A stretch of DNA of 26,764 nucleotides from an uncultured Hungatella sp. (GCA_910586845.1 CAJUJV010000032.1:14068-40831); one strand, 5' to 3'; counted from the first letter of the stretch, positions 7,701 to 17,624 are shown. Made by a program: numbers and translations. Notes: generated by a model not told the origin, from the letters alone.

Positions 7701-9791
7701 TTAAACTTGACCGTTCAGTTTCGCAGAATATCCGCACTGCTCGTTGCTGCACAGCAGTTTGCTGCCTTTTTCCACCATATAGCTGCCGCATTCAGGACAA
7801 ACGGTCCTGGAAGGCTTCTGCCATGACATAAAATCGCACTCCGGATTATTCTCACATCCGTAATACTTCCGTCCCTTCTTGGTCTTCTTGACAACCACCT
7901 CTTTGCCGCACTTGGGGCAGGGCACACCGGTTTTTTCAAAATAAGGTTTGGTATTCTTGCAGTCCGGAAATCCCGGGCAGGCCAGAAACTTGCCGTGAGG
8001 ACCATACTTGATCACCATGTTCCGTCCGCACTGATCACAGATCTCGTCGGACACCTCGTCGGCTATGGTCACGGATTCCAGCTCCTTCTCTGCCTTCTTC
8101 ACCGCTTCGTCAAGATCCGGATAAAAATTACGGACCACGGTTTTCCACTCCACCGTCCAGTCTCCCACCCGGTCCAGGAGATATTCCATGTTGGCCGTAA
8201 ACTGCAGATCCACAATACTGGGGAAGTTTTCCTTCATGATCCTGTTCACTACTTCTCCCAGCTCCGTCACATACAGATTCTTGTTCTCCTTTGCCACATA
8301 CCGCCTGGCAATGATGGTGGTGATCGTGGGAGCATAGGTACTTGGCCTGCCGATGCCCTGCTCCTCCAGGGCCTTCACCAGGGAAGCCTCTGTATAATGG
8401 GCCGGCGGCTGGGTAAAGTGCTGGCTGCTGCGGAGTTCTCCCAGTCTCAGTTCCATGCCTTTCTCCAGTTTTTCAAGGAGGGCGTTTGACTCTTCTTTAT
8501 CCTCCTCCTGTACATAGACAGACATAAATCCGTCAAAAGCCAGTTTAGAGGCAGACAGAGTAAACTCATACCGGGCCGCCTGCACTTTTACGGACACGGT
8601 ATGATAGAGAGCCGGCTGCATCCTGCTGGCAGTAAACCGCTTCCAGATCAGCTGATAAAGCCGGAACAGGTCTCTCTGAAGGGAATCCTTTACTTTTGCG
8701 GGAGGCAGTGTAATATCCGTAGGGCGGATCGCTTCATGGGCATCCTGGATCTTACCGGTATTCTTCTTGCCGTTCTCCCCCTGAGCCACATAAGTGTCTC
8801 CGTAGGTCCTGCCTATATATTCTCTCGCCGCTTTGTCGGCCTCCTCCGCCACTCTGGTGGAATCTGTACGCAGATAAGTGATGAGACCGATGGTGCCATG
8901 ACCCTTTACCTCCACTCCCTCATAGAGCTGCTGGGCCAGGCGCATGGTTTTCTGTGTGGAAAAATTCAGAGTCTTGGAAGCTTCCTGCTGAAGCGTGCTG
9001 GTAGTAAAAGGCAGAGGAGCCTTTTTGCTCCGCTCTCCGTGCTTCACTTCGCTGACCACATAAGAAGCCTGCTCCAGATCTTTCAGGATCTGATCCAGTT
9101 CTTCTTTTTTATGGATAGTGATCTTTCCCTGAGAGTCGCCATGGAATCGGGCCGTCAGCGGCTTTCTGCCCCCTGCCTGAAAAAGATCTGCCTCCAGATT
9201 CCAGTACTCCTCCGGGATGAAGGCGTTGATCTCCTCCTCCCGGTCGCAGATCATCCGAAGAGCCACGGACTGTACCCGTCCGGCGCTCAGTCCCCTCTTC
9301 ACCTTTTCCCACAGAAGAGGGCTGATACTGTAGCCTACCATACGGTCCAGGATCCGTCTCGTCTGCTGGGCATCCACCAGGTCCATATCCAGTTTTCTCG
9401 GCGTCTTCAGAGAAGTTTTCACCGCATTCTTCGTAATCTCGTTAAAACTGATCCTGTAGACCTTCTTGTCCTTCTTCTCACTCTCCTCATCCAGCTTCAG
9501 CGCCTTCATCAGATGCCAGGAGATGGCTTCCCCCTCCCGGTCCGGGTCTGTCGCCAGATAGATCACATCTGCCTTCTTGACTTCTTTACGGAGCTTTGCA
9601 AGGATATCGCCTTTCCCCCGAATGGTGATATACTTGGGCTCATAATCATTCTCCGTGTCGATGCCCAGCTGACTTTTGGGCAGATCTCTGACGTGGCCGT
9701 TGGACGCATCCACCTCATCGTTGGCGCCCAGAAACTTCTTGATGGTCTTCACTTTTGCAGGTGACTCCACAATTACCAGATACTTTGCCAT
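7701..9791 (-). CDS. topA: DNA topoisomerase I
   Basis: A 696-residue type IA topoisomerase that relaxes negative supercoils. The TOPRIM domain starts YLVIVESPAK and carries the acidic TDPDREGE motif at residues 81-88. The catalytic Tyr is at about residue 306 in GLITYLRTDST. Three C-terminal four-Cys zinc-ribbon modules follow, beginning CDQCGRNM, CPKCGKEV and CPECGSYM. The start has GGAGTCAAC directly upstream and lies 13 bases after the dprA reading frame ends. Length is normal. The order comM-dprA-topA is common in Firmicutes. Confidence 0.97.
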   Translation of the reverse strand: MAKYLVIVESPAKVKTIKKFLGANDEVDASNGHVRDLPKSQLGIDTENDYEPKYITIRGKGDILAKLRKEVKKADVIYLATDPDREGEAISWHLMKALKLDEESEKKDKKVYRISFNEITKNAVKTSLKTPRKLDMDLVDAQQTRRILDRMVGYSISPLLWEKVKRGLSAGRVQSVALRMICDREEEINAFIPEEYWNLEADLFQAGGRKPLTARFHGDSQGKITIHKKEELDQILKDLEQASYVVSEVKHGERSKKAPLPFTTSTLQQEASKTLNFSTQKTMRLAQQLYEGVEVKGHGTIGLITYLRTDSTRVAEEADKAAREYIGRTYGDTYVAQGENGKKNTGKIQDAHEAIRPTDITLPPAKVKDSLQRDLFRLYQLIWKRFTASRMQPALYHTVSVKVQAARYEFTLSASKLAFDGFMSVYVQEEDKEESNALLEKLEKGMELRLGELRSSQHFTQPPAHYTEASLVKALEEQGIGRPSTYAPTITTIIARRYVAKENKNLYVTELGEVVNRIMKENFPSIVDLQFTANMEYLLDRVGDWTVEWKTVVRNFYPDLDEAVKKAEKELESVTIADEVSDEICDQCGRNMVIKYGPHGKFLACPGFPDCKNTKPYFEKTGVPCPKCGKEVVVKKTKKGRKYYGCENNPECDFMSWQKPSRTVCPECGSYMVEKGSKLLCSNEQCGYSAKLNGQV

Positions 9792-9804
9792 GTTGACTCC
9801 TTCT

Positions 9805-10889
9805 TCATAACTTTTTTGCGTAATAGTGGTTTGCTGTCTGGACGATTCTCCCCTTCAGTTCCAGCTCCAGGAGCAGAGTCAGACACTCTCCCAGAGACAA
9901 CCCACTTTCTTCTACAACTCTGTCGATGAATTTCGGTTGTAAATCCAAGCAACTATACAACATTTTTTCATTCTTGGCAAGTCCATTCTCATTTTTTTCA
10001 TGAACTCTTAATTTTTTCTCCCCGGATATCCGGAAAAAATCCAGGACATCATCTGCGGATGTGACTATCCCTGCTCCCTGGCGGATCAGCTCGTTGCCGT
10101 GGTCCTTCCCGGAACCGCAAAAATCTCCTTACCCTGTTCCAGTCCGCAGTCTGCCGTAATCAGAGAACCGCTTCTCTCCCGGGCTTCCACCACGATGACC
10201 GCATCCGACAGGCCGCTGATGATCCGGTTGCGCATGGGAAAATTTCTGGAAGCCGGAGGCTCTCCCGGTCTGAACTCTGAGATCACGCCTCCCCTCTCAG
10301 GGATCTCCAGATACATGGAGAAATGGTGTCTGGGATAGCAGATATCCACACCGCATCCCAGGATCCCATAGGTATCTCCTCCCGCATCAAGAGCCCCTCT
10401 GTGACCTGCCCCGTCGATGCCCTCGGCCAGACCGCTGACCACCTGCACTCCTGCTTCTGCCAGGGAGCGGGCCAGAGACCTGGCGGTCTCCCTGCCATAA
10501 TGGCTGCATCCCCGCGCCCCCACGACGGCTGCAGAAGGCCTGCCGTCTTCCGGAAGCCTTCCTCTCACGTACAGCATGGCCGGACTTCCGTGAAGAGGCC
10601 TGAGACGGTCGGGATACTCCCTGTCAAGAATCGTGACAAAACGGATTCCTTTTTCTTCCAGTCCCCGGTATCCTTCCTGTGCCTCTCTCAGGCGGCCTTT
10701 CCGGCTGTCGAAATCCGCCTCTGTCCCGGCCCTGAGAAATCCCTGATCCTTAAGTTCTTTTCCTTCCATATTATATATCTTCTCAAAGGAATGATACCTG
10801 TCCCACAATCTCTTTATCGTCACTGCCCCCATGGAAGGAACCTGGGACAGCCAGTACAGACAGATCTTTTCCCGTATCAGCTGTTCCAA
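9805..10889 (-). pseudogene. dprA: DNA-processing protein DprA, frameshifted
   Basis: DprA loads RecA on incoming single strands during transformation. The first frame (10086-10889) holds the helical N-domain and most of the Rossmann fold: VVGARGCSHYGRETA, SGLAEGIDGAGHRGAL, GCGVDICYPR, RNFPMRNRIISGLSDAV and EIFAVPGR. It then shifts and stops. The missing C-terminus is intact in another frame down to a TGA at 9805-9807: GNELIRQGAGIVTSADDVL, then a winged-helix segment ending NHYYAKKL. Between PGR and GNELI only about five bases remain where the family usually has about six codons, so a deletion of roughly 13-16 bases near 10100-10110 is likely. Its start overlaps the comM end by 13 bases. A sequencing or assembly error is possible. 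Confidence 0.85.
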
Positions 10890-12421
10890 TATTTTTCCTC
10901 CGGACTGCGATAGCCGACAGCTTCGCAGAGATGTTCATGGTCAATCTGTTCCTTTCCCGCCAGGTCCGCGATGGTCCTGGATACTTTCAGGATCCTTCCA
11001 TATGCCCTGGCACTTAAATTCATATTCTCGTAAACCTTCTGAAAGAACTGTTCGTCCGATTTTTTCAGTCCGCAGTATCTGCGGATGTGGTCCTCTTTCA
11101 TCTCGCTGTTAAAGCACAGCCCGGTCCCCTTAAACCGTTCTGCCTGAATCTCCCTGGCAAGCTCCACCCTCCTCCGGATCTGGGCCGACGTCTCCTGAGG
11201 GCTGTTGTTCTTAAGTTCCTCAAAACTCATGGGAGCCGCCTCCACGCAGATGTCGATCCGGTCCAGGATGGGTTTGGATATCCTTCCCAGATATCTGCGG
11301 ACCTGCTGTTCCGAACACCGGCATCGGCTCCTGTCCGGATAATAGCCGCATTCGCAGGGATTCATGGCCGCTACCAGCATGAAATCGGCGGGAAATTCGT
11401 ATCTTCCGCTGACTCTGGACAGCACTACCTTCCTGCTCTCCAGAGGCTGGCGCATCATCTCGATGACATGTTTGGAAAACTCCGGAAATTCATCTAAAAA
11501 CAGCACGCCGCCGGAGGCCAGGGACATCTCGCCCGGTATGGGATTTCTCCCTCCTCCCGTGAGGGCCGTGGCGGTGACAGAGTGATGGGGACTGCGGAAA
11601 GGCCTGCGTCTCATCAGTTTTCCTCTGCCCGGAAGCAGGCCGCATATGCTGTAGACCCTGGAGATGTTCAGACATTCTTCCTGAGTACAGGAGGGCATGA
11701 TGGCGGGTATCCGCTCGGCAATCATGGTCTTTCCTGTTCCCGCCGGACCGATATAGAGAAGATTGTGGCGCCCGGCTGCCGCCACCTCTGTGGCCCGTTT
11801 CATCAGGATCTGACCCTGAACCTGAGCAAAATCCGGACAGCCGTCCCACCCGGTCTCATCCTCTTCTGCGTCCTCTCCCTCCGTCTCCGATGCCGCTTTC
11901 GTGATCTTCCCGGCGTCTTCCATAAACTCTGCCATCTGCCTCAGGCTTCTCACCCCGATCACCTGGATGCCTTCTATGGCCCTGCCTTCCTGCACGTTCT
12001 CGCCGGGAAGAAAGCATCTGCGCCGTCCATCCTCCCTGGCTCTGGATACCAGGGACAGGATCCCTCTTATGGGCTTCAGCTCTCCGTTGAGCCCCAGTTC
12101 TCCCAGAAGCACCGCATCATCCAGAATCCCCGCGTCCAGGATCCCGTAGGCACAGAGCATCCCCACTGCGATGGGAAAATCGAATCCGGTTCCTCCTTTT
12201 CGGATGTCTGCCGGCGACAGGTTTACCGTCACCTTTCCCGGCCGGAAATGATAGCCGGAATTCTTGAGAGCGGTCCTCACCCTGTCCTGAGCCTCCTTCA
12301 CCTCTGAGGACAGCACGCCTACCATGGTCACTCCCGGAAGGCCCTCTCCCACATCCACTTCTACGGACACGGAATATCCGTCGATACCCCGAAGGCCGGC
12401 ACTATTCACTTTACAATACAC
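10877..12421 (-). CDS. comM: YifB/ComM-family Mg-chelatase-like AAA+ ATPase
   Basis: A 514-residue ComM/YifB protein, an AAA+ helicase linked to branch migration in natural transformation. The N-terminal domain begins with the family pattern KVNSAGLRGIDGYSVSVEVD. The ATPase core has Walker A GPAGTGKTM, Walker B GGVLFLDEFPEF and the segment NPCECGYYP. A Mg-chelatase C-terminal domain follows. I chose the GTG at 12421: AAGGAGG lies six bases upstream, and homology begins there; the frame runs 28 codons further. An acidic insert (EGEDAEEDE) sits between the N-terminal and ATPase domains. The gene is intact and has a recognisable promoter. Confidence 0.92.
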   Translation of the reverse strand: MYCKVNSAGLRGIDGYSVSVEVDVGEGLPGVTMVGVLSSEVKEAQDRVRTALKNSGYHFRPGKVTVNLSPADIRKGGTGFDFPIAVGMLCAYGILDAGILDDAVLLGELGLNGELKPIRGILSLVSRAREDGRRRCFLPGENVQEGRAIEGIQVIGVRSLRQMAEFMEDAGKITKAASETEGEDAEEDETGWDGCPDFAQVQGQILMKRATEVAAAGRHNLLYIGPAGTGKTMIAERIPAIMPSCTQEECLNISRVYSICGLLPGRGKLMRRRPFRSPHHSVTATALTGGGRNPIPGEMSLASGGVLFLDEFPEFSKHVIEMMRQPLESRKVVLSRVSGRYEFPADFMLVAAMNPCECGYYPDRSRCRCSEQQVRRYLGRISKPILDRIDICVEAAPMSFEELKNNSPQETSAQIRRRVELAREIQAERFKGTGLCFNSEMKEDHIRRYCGLKKSDEQFFQKVYENMNLSARAYGRILKVSRTIADLAGKEQIDHEHLCEAVGYRSPEEKYWNS

Positions 12422-12524
12422 CTTCAACCTCCTTTTTCTCTTCATACATGGAATACGGTACAGAATCATGTACCCTGGAACGCAGAAACTGCGCTGATGA
12501 ACCAATGAAATTCCTGATGATCTA

Positions 12525-12553
12525 ACTATACTCTATCCGTGAGAAAAAGACAA
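12525..12553 (-). promoter_or_regulatory. comM promoter
   Basis: Minus-strand TTGTCT (12548-12553) and TATAGT (12525-12530) have a 17-base spacer. The -10 is about 105 bases before the chosen comM start, so the leader is long. It probably drives comM-dprA-topA. Confidence 0.6.
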
Positions 12554-12561
12554 GCGAAAGT

Positions 12562-13303
12562 TTACTGAAATTCCGTCATATGGGATCGGTACCACAGAGG
12601 GAGATGGCCTCTCTGGCACACATAATTGGTTCTCTCCGTGATAGCCACAGCACGGTGAAATACTTTCCACAGCTCTTCGAATTCTTTCTGGTCCGTACTG
12701 CCCGTGAGATTCTCCTTCCACTGATCCGTGTCCGTCCAGACCACGATCCAACCCTCATCCGCCTTGTGGACCACGGCCTTATTCCTGCCCTCATCATAGA
12801 TGATCCAGTGTTCACCCGGGACTCTGTCGGCAAAATGAGGGGCCATCATTCTTGGGCCGCACCGTACATACAAGAATCCCCTCTCTGGTCCTGGAAAAAC
12901 GGGAAAACTGGATAAACTGATGGGCTTCGTTGCCCACGTTCCTGTCTATCCGGAACACCTCGTACACAGCCGGGATCTGCAGCATATCCGTAATCTTTCT
13001 CCTGCTGTTGAGGGCATAGACCAGAAACCGGTAGATCCGGTCTGCCTTCCCTTCTTCTCTGCTCAGAGAGACCCGGAATATCATCTCACAGGCCTCCTGT
13101 CCCGCCTTCTCCCTGACGGCTCTGATCACCTTCTCCGTCTTCTCCTCCGTCTCCTCCACCTGACGGTACTGGCAGAACATCTGCATATTCCCCTGATCTT
13201 CCAGTTCCAGCGCCACATTGCCGTGGCCAAGACGGCTCATCCATGCATCATAAACTCCGCAGAGGATCCCGGCCATGGTATCTCTGCACACAAAAATCGT
13301 CAT
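12562..13303 (-). pseudogene. DUF4130 / TIGR03915-type putative DNA metabolism protein, frameshifted
   Basis: This family is found next to the radical-SAM protein encoded just upstream (13344-14690); its biochemical role is unknown. The start MTIFVCRDTMAGILCGVYDAW is at 13303 with AGGAGG upstream. The first frame is good to CTVRPKND. The rest continues in another frame from APHFADRVPGEHWIIYDEGR to the typical end LPLWYRSHMTEF. The family usually has about five residues between those points; here only one base remains, so about 14 bases are missing near 12843-12848. The rest is well conserved, so the lesion is recent or is an assembly error. Gap to the partner gene is 40 bases. Confidence 0.8.
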
Positions 13304-13343
13304 CTTCCTCTCCTCCTGACTCCGGCCTGGCCTGCCCGGATCT

Positions 13344-14690
13344 CTAAAGCTGTCCCAGCACAGCCCCCCGGACATCCTCGGATCCTGGCGCCGGGGAGAG
13401 CCGCCCGTCGTCAAACATGGACAGCTGCCGGTAAGTATCTCCGTGGCTGATATCCCAGGTCCTCCGCTTCTCCTCCCCTACCAGTTCTCTGGTGATATAA
13501 TCCTGATCAATCCTGACCGGGGCCATCATGCGCCCGCTGCAGGTGATAAAGTAAAACGCCCTCTTCAGTACCACTCCCATCTTCTTCAGGTCCGGGAAAT
13601 CAAGAGCTGTCCCTCTCCTGGCCGCCACGATCCGTTTGGCCGATTTGACTCCGATGCCCGGTACCCGCAGGATGGCGGAATAGTCCGCCCGGTTGATCTC
13701 TACCGGAAACGCTTCCAGATGACGGAGGGCCCAGTCACACTTGGGATCCAGGAGCACGTTAAAATGGGGCTGCTCCTCTGTCAGCAGCTCATCCGCCTGA
13801 AAACCGTAAAACCGCAGCAGCCAGTCGGCCTGATACAGCCTGTGCTCCCGAAGAAGAGGGGGACCGCCGGGAAGCACCGGAAGACTGCTGTCGTCATTGA
13901 CCCGCACGAAAGCGGAGTAGAACACTCTCTTCAGATCATAATTGCGGTACAGGGCTTCCGCCACCTTGATCATCTGATAATCACTCTCCGGGGTTGCCCC
14001 CACGATCATCTGAGTACTCTGGCCCGCGGGTACAAACCTCCGCCCTGTCGCACGGGGGACGATCTCCGTCCTCTGGAGCCGGATCCCCTTCTGGATCTGC
14101 CGCATGGGCGCCAGGATCCTGGATCTGGACTTGGACGGCGCCAGGCTCTTAAGGCCCTGGGCCGTGGGAAGCTCCAGATTCACACTCATCCTGTCGGCCA
14201 GAAGCCCTACCTGCTCGATGAGCACCGGATCCGCGCCTGGTATGGCCTTCACGTGGATATATCCGTTAAACCGGCACTCTCCCCTCAGCTTCCTCAGAGT
14301 CTGAAAGATCAGATCCATAGTATAATCGGGGCTCTTAAGGATCCCGGAGCTTAAAAATAATCCTTCTATATAATTGCGCCGGTAAAACTCCATGGTCAGA
14401 GTACACACCTCGTCAGGAGTAAACGCCGTGCGGACCACATCGTTGGACCGGCGGTTCACACAGTACCGGCAGTCATAGATACACTGATTGGTAAACAGGA
14501 TCTTCAGAAGAGAGATACACCTCCCGTCAGCCGCAAAACTGTGGCAGAGTCCTGCCGACACCGCGTTCCCCAGCATCCCCTTCTTCCCTTTTCTCTCCAC
14601 TCCGCTGGATGTACAGGACACATCATACTTGGCTGCGTCCGATAAAATCTCCAGCTTTCTCTGCAGTTCCATCTGTTCCTGGATCAACAT
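13344..14690 (-). CDS. Putative DNA modification/repair radical SAM protein
   Basis: A 448-residue radical-SAM enzyme of the TIGR03916 type, annotated in the family as a putative DNA modification/repair protein. The iron-sulfur/SAM motif CIYDCRYC puts Cys at 70, 74 and 77 (CX3CX2C). A helix-hairpin-helix at about 338-360 (ILRVPGIGVKSAKRIVAARR) suggests DNA binding. The reaction is unknown. It is the first gene of a two-gene unit with DUF4130, and its promoter is bracketed by two LexA-like boxes, which supports an SOS role. The ATG is preceded by GAGAGGG at seven bases. The frame is intact. Confidence 0.9.
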   Translation of the reverse strand: MLIQEQMELQRKLEILSDAAKYDVSCTSSGVERKGKKGMLGNAVSAGLCHSFAADGRCISLLKILFTNQCIYDCRYCVNRRSNDVVRTAFTPDEVCTLTMEFYRRNYIEGLFLSSGILKSPDYTMDLIFQTLRKLRGECRFNGYIHVKAIPGADPVLIEQVGLLADRMSVNLELPTAQGLKSLAPSKSRSRILAPMRQIQKGIRLQRTEIVPRATGRRFVPAGQSTQMIVGATPESDYQMIKVAEALYRNYDLKRVFYSAFVRVNDDSSLPVLPGGPPLLREHRLYQADWLLRFYGFQADELLTEEQPHFNVLLDPKCDWALRHLEAFPVEINRADYSAILRVPGIGVKSAKRIVAARRGTALDFPDLKKMGVVLKRAFYFITCSGRMMAPVRIDQDYITRELVGEEKRRTWDISHGDTYRQLSMFDDGRLSPAPGSEDVRGAVLGQL

Positions 14691-14706
14691 CTTCCTGCCC
14701 TCTCTC

Positions 14707-14778
14707 CAAACGTTTGTTCTGTACCGATTATATCATTCCTTCCTGAATTGTGCAAGCCCTTTCAGAACATTTGTTCTG
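14707..14778 (-). promoter_or_regulatory. SOS promoter with two LexA-type boxes
   Basis: Minus-strand TTGCAC (14750-14755) and a perfect TATAAT (14727-14732) are separated by 17 bases. A 16-base inverted repeat, CAGAACATTTGTTCTG (14763-14778), lies just upstream of the -35. A second, less perfect copy, AGAACAAACGTTTG on the minus strand (14707-14720), falls at the expected transcription start. Both match the Gram-positive LexA pattern GAAC-N4-GTTC, the second with one change. The first gene downstream is the radical-SAM repair protein. Confidence 0.8.
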
Positions 14779-14801
14779 TTTTCATATTTACGCTCCGTAT
14801 A

Positions 14802-14882
14802 CAATCGAGTAGGGGAGGCTTTTCCCTGCTCGCCGTGCCGGGGCGGGCCGCTTTAGCGGCATATTTCCTTTCCGCCCCGTGT
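14802..14882. repeat. Structured dispersed repeat, copy A
   Basis: About 80 bases related to copy B at 20188-20276. It has two hairpins. The first is CGAGTAGGG/CCCTGCTCG. The second has an outer stem CGGGGCGG/CCGCCCCG enclosing GCCGC-TTTA-GCGGC and an unpaired ATATTTCCTTT. It sits where homology to the heparinase pseudogene ends, so it may mark the truncation point. Confidence 0.7.
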
Positions 14883-14883
14883 A

Positions 14884-16172
14884 CATCAAAAGAGGGCCGG
14901 GGACAGACCGCAGTCTCCACATCCACGATAAAATCATCGCTGAATATGATCTGCCGCCTGAAATACGCACCTTCATAGGCCTCATCGCTCCACTGTCTGA
15001 TAATAAAAGAATCCGGAACCTGATAATCCTTTGACCATGTGGTCTCCGCATCGACGAGAGCATATTCAGGACTGTTTTCAAATCTTCGGATCCGTCCGCA
15101 GGCAGGAGTCTGATTCTCCTCGTCCATGACGATGGTGTTATGAGAAACCGTATTTTTAAAATAGTCATAATGAAGGCGGGCTCCGTAACCGGTAGTACCC
15201 AGATCCGTGGAAACATTTTTTCCTTCACAGGCATAAGAAAATTCCAGTTTGTCATAATGATCGTGCTCTCCGCCAAAGGGGCCGTGCTTCACCAGAAGGT
15301 ACTGGTCGTTTTTCCGGTGGAGCACCGTAAGTCCTGAACCGGTTTCATCATGGTAATCCTCCATGGCCGCCTTCACCGGCTCCCGGGGCAGATCCTCCGC
15401 GCCGTAGAAAAATGCTTCCACCCCCCTCCCTCGCCCCGTTTCTGTATTTATGCTGCAGAACCGCAAGCATCTCTTTTTCCCTCATCTGTCCGTAGGCAAA
15501 CTCAAATACCTCATAGGCATCCGGATCTCCCTGATAGATCTGGCAGTCATTGAGCATGGGGATCCGATAATTGCTCTTGAGCAGTTTACAGGCAAACAGG
15601 ATCATTTTCCTGTAATTACCGTGCCGTATATTGCTCCATTTTGTATGGACCGCAAATTTTTCAAACATGAAAAAGTTCATCAGGGCAAAGAAATGATAAC
15701 AGCTGGAGCATTCGAACCAGAATCCGTCTTTCAGCATCCCCTTTTCCAGCTGATCATAGAGGCCGTATCTCCCGTAGAGAGCATGGCGGATAAGCTCTTC
15801 GTCATCCAGAGTCTGGCTGTTGGCCTTTCCTGGATTGTTATAGGGAATGTCCCCGTGGACCTCATAATCGGGATAATATTTTGTGTAGGTCAGAATCACC
15901 TCTTTTGCCCGCTCCCCGTACCGTCTGTCACCTGTGAGCACATACAGCAGGCTCAGATAATAGGTACTGGTATAATTGAAAGCATTGAGCCATCTCCACC
16001 AGGCTCCCTCATAAGCCTCTCCGCCGGACTCTTTGTGACCATGGGACATCGGTATGATTTCGGACTTTCTATGTCAAACTCCAGGCGCACGGAGCAGCCA
16101 GTCTGCCATGGCCTAGGTGCGGGCGCCTCTGTTCCTGAAATCTGCTATCTGTTTTTCTGTAAACTGAATCAC
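14884..16172 (-). pseudogene. Heparinase II/III-like polysaccharide lyase, decayed
   Basis: Remains of a lyase for uronate-containing polysaccharides. A GTG at 16172 with AAAGGAG upstream starts VIQFTEKQIADFRNRGART, then hits an in-frame TAG. The frame changes near 16045 and continues GGEAYEGAWWRWLNAFNYTS through YHFFALMNFFMFEKFA and PMLNDCQIYQGD. It changes again at a G-rich run near 15420 and continues YGAEDLPREPVKAAMEDY, then the heparinase II/III block GEHDHYDKLEFSYA and FKNTVSHNTIVMDEENQ. Homology ends near 14884 at repeat copy A, so the C-terminus is missing. At least two frameshifts, one stop and one truncation make this a true pseudogene. It lies 28 bases after the TRAP permease remnant, formerly one operon. 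Confidence 0.88.
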
Positions 16173-16200
16173 TTAGAATCTCCTTTCCCCAAATCGCCTG

Positions 16201-17597
16201 TTATTTAAACAAAAGATCAGGCAGCCAAAGTACAAGATCCGGAAATATGATCATAATCACTACCGTAGCGATGATCCCGAGAAAAAACGGGATTCCTTCT
16301 TTAAAGGTCTCCTCCGGCGAACATCCCATAATCGAGGATGTGGCATACAGGGCGGATCCCACCGGAGGCGTCATAATGCCGCTTGTACAGCAGGTCATCA
16401 TAATAAGCCCGAAATGAACAGGGTCAATGCCCACAGACCGGATCACCGGGATGAGGATAGGCGTCATCATCAGACGGATTACCGTTGTCTGAATAAACAT
16501 TCCCATAAAGATCAGCAGAAGGCAGATGATTCCCAGCATCACATACCGGTTGCCGGTGATGGCCATAAGTCCTTCCGTCATGACCTGAGGGATCCTGTCA
16601 TACACGATGCCGTATCCGAATATCCCCGAAAGGGCAAGGATGAGCGCCACAACGGCAATATCCTTTGTACTGTCCCTCACGGACACAAGAAAGGATTCCC
16701 ATGTCAGTTCCCTGTAAATAAATTTTCCCACAAACATGGCATAGACTGCCGAAAACGCTCCGGACTCCGAAGCCGTCATAATCCCGAACCTCATAAACAC
16801 GATGAGGAAGATCGGAAACAGCAGCGCCCAGATTCCGTCTTTCACAGCCAGCAGGATCTCCCTCCAGGACACCCGTTTCTCTCTGGCAGGCACATAATTG
16901 CGTCTTTTCGCAGAGACGCTCACGGCAAACATAAGCACAATAGTCATCATGATCCCGGGAATAAGACCTGCCGTAAACAGTTTTCCGATAGAGATCTCTC
17001 CCACGGAACCGTACAGGATCAGACCCATGGAAGGCGGAATCGTACACACGATCAGGGAGGACCAGCCGTTGATGCCGCCGACCAGCCGTTGGAATAACCC
17101 CGCTCTGTCATCTCCGGTCCCAGCAGCCGGCACTCCATGGCCGCATCCGCGGCGGCAGAGCCGGAGCATCCGCCCATAAGTGCCGAGAGAATACAGGATA
17201 CCTGAGCGATATTTCCGTACATATGTCCTGTCAGGACATCCGCAAGCCTTACCAGCCTTTTGGTGATGCCAGTATTGTTCATCAGATTTCCGGCAAAGAT
17301 AAACAGGGGGATTGCCAGCATTGTAAACGACTGGGACGTCGATATGGCTTTCTGGGCAACTACAGTCAGAGGCAGCCCTCCGGGAGTTGCCAGAAAAAAT
17401 GTGAATCCGGAAATACCGATGGCAAATGCAATGGGCATCCCGAGAAAAAGCAGGATCAGAAACACAATGATCGGAGTGCTCAGTGCCCTGGCCACGGCGG
17501 AGCTGAACACCAGCACCGTGATGGCTACCAGCAGCAGGCCCAGAAACGCCTCTTCCGCTTTTGTAAAGTTTTTATATATTCGTCTCAGTCTTTTCAT
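16201..17597 (-). pseudogene. dctM: TRAP transporter DctQ-DctM remnant (internal deletion plus frameshift)
   Basis: TRAP transporters import organic acids, including sugar acids, using an ion gradient. The start (GGAGG upstream of 17597) is the small-subunit DctQ N-terminus: FTKAEEAFLGLLLVAITVLVF. At about codon 43 it runs directly into DctM membrane sequence (IIVFLILLFLGMPIAFAIGI), so most of DctQ and the DctM start have been lost in frame. DctM then reads normally through SGSAAADAAMECRLLGPEM. Near 17065 one base is missing; the correct frame resumes SSLIVCTIPPSMGLILYG and continues to a normal DctM end (VLWLPDLLFK). The gene cannot make a working permease. Confidence 0.88.
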
Positions 17598-17624
17598 ATA
17601 TTCCTCCGAACATAAAACCAGCCT

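Noticed and set aside
8601..9764. 387-codon plus-strand frame opposite topA
   Set aside because: topA is unmistakable on the minus strand; the other frame is its reverse shadow.
12457..12474. GGTAC/GTACC inverted repeat upstream of comM
   Set aside because: Five-base arms only, no U-tract; likely chance.
13443..14354. 303-codon plus-strand frame opposite the radical-SAM gene
   Set aside because: Shadow of an intact gene with clear Cys and helix-hairpin-helix motifs.
14762..14880. C-terminal extension of the lyase frame through the repeat as real protein
   Set aside because: The residues come from the structured repeat and the LexA-box region and have no family resemblance; homology stops near 14884.
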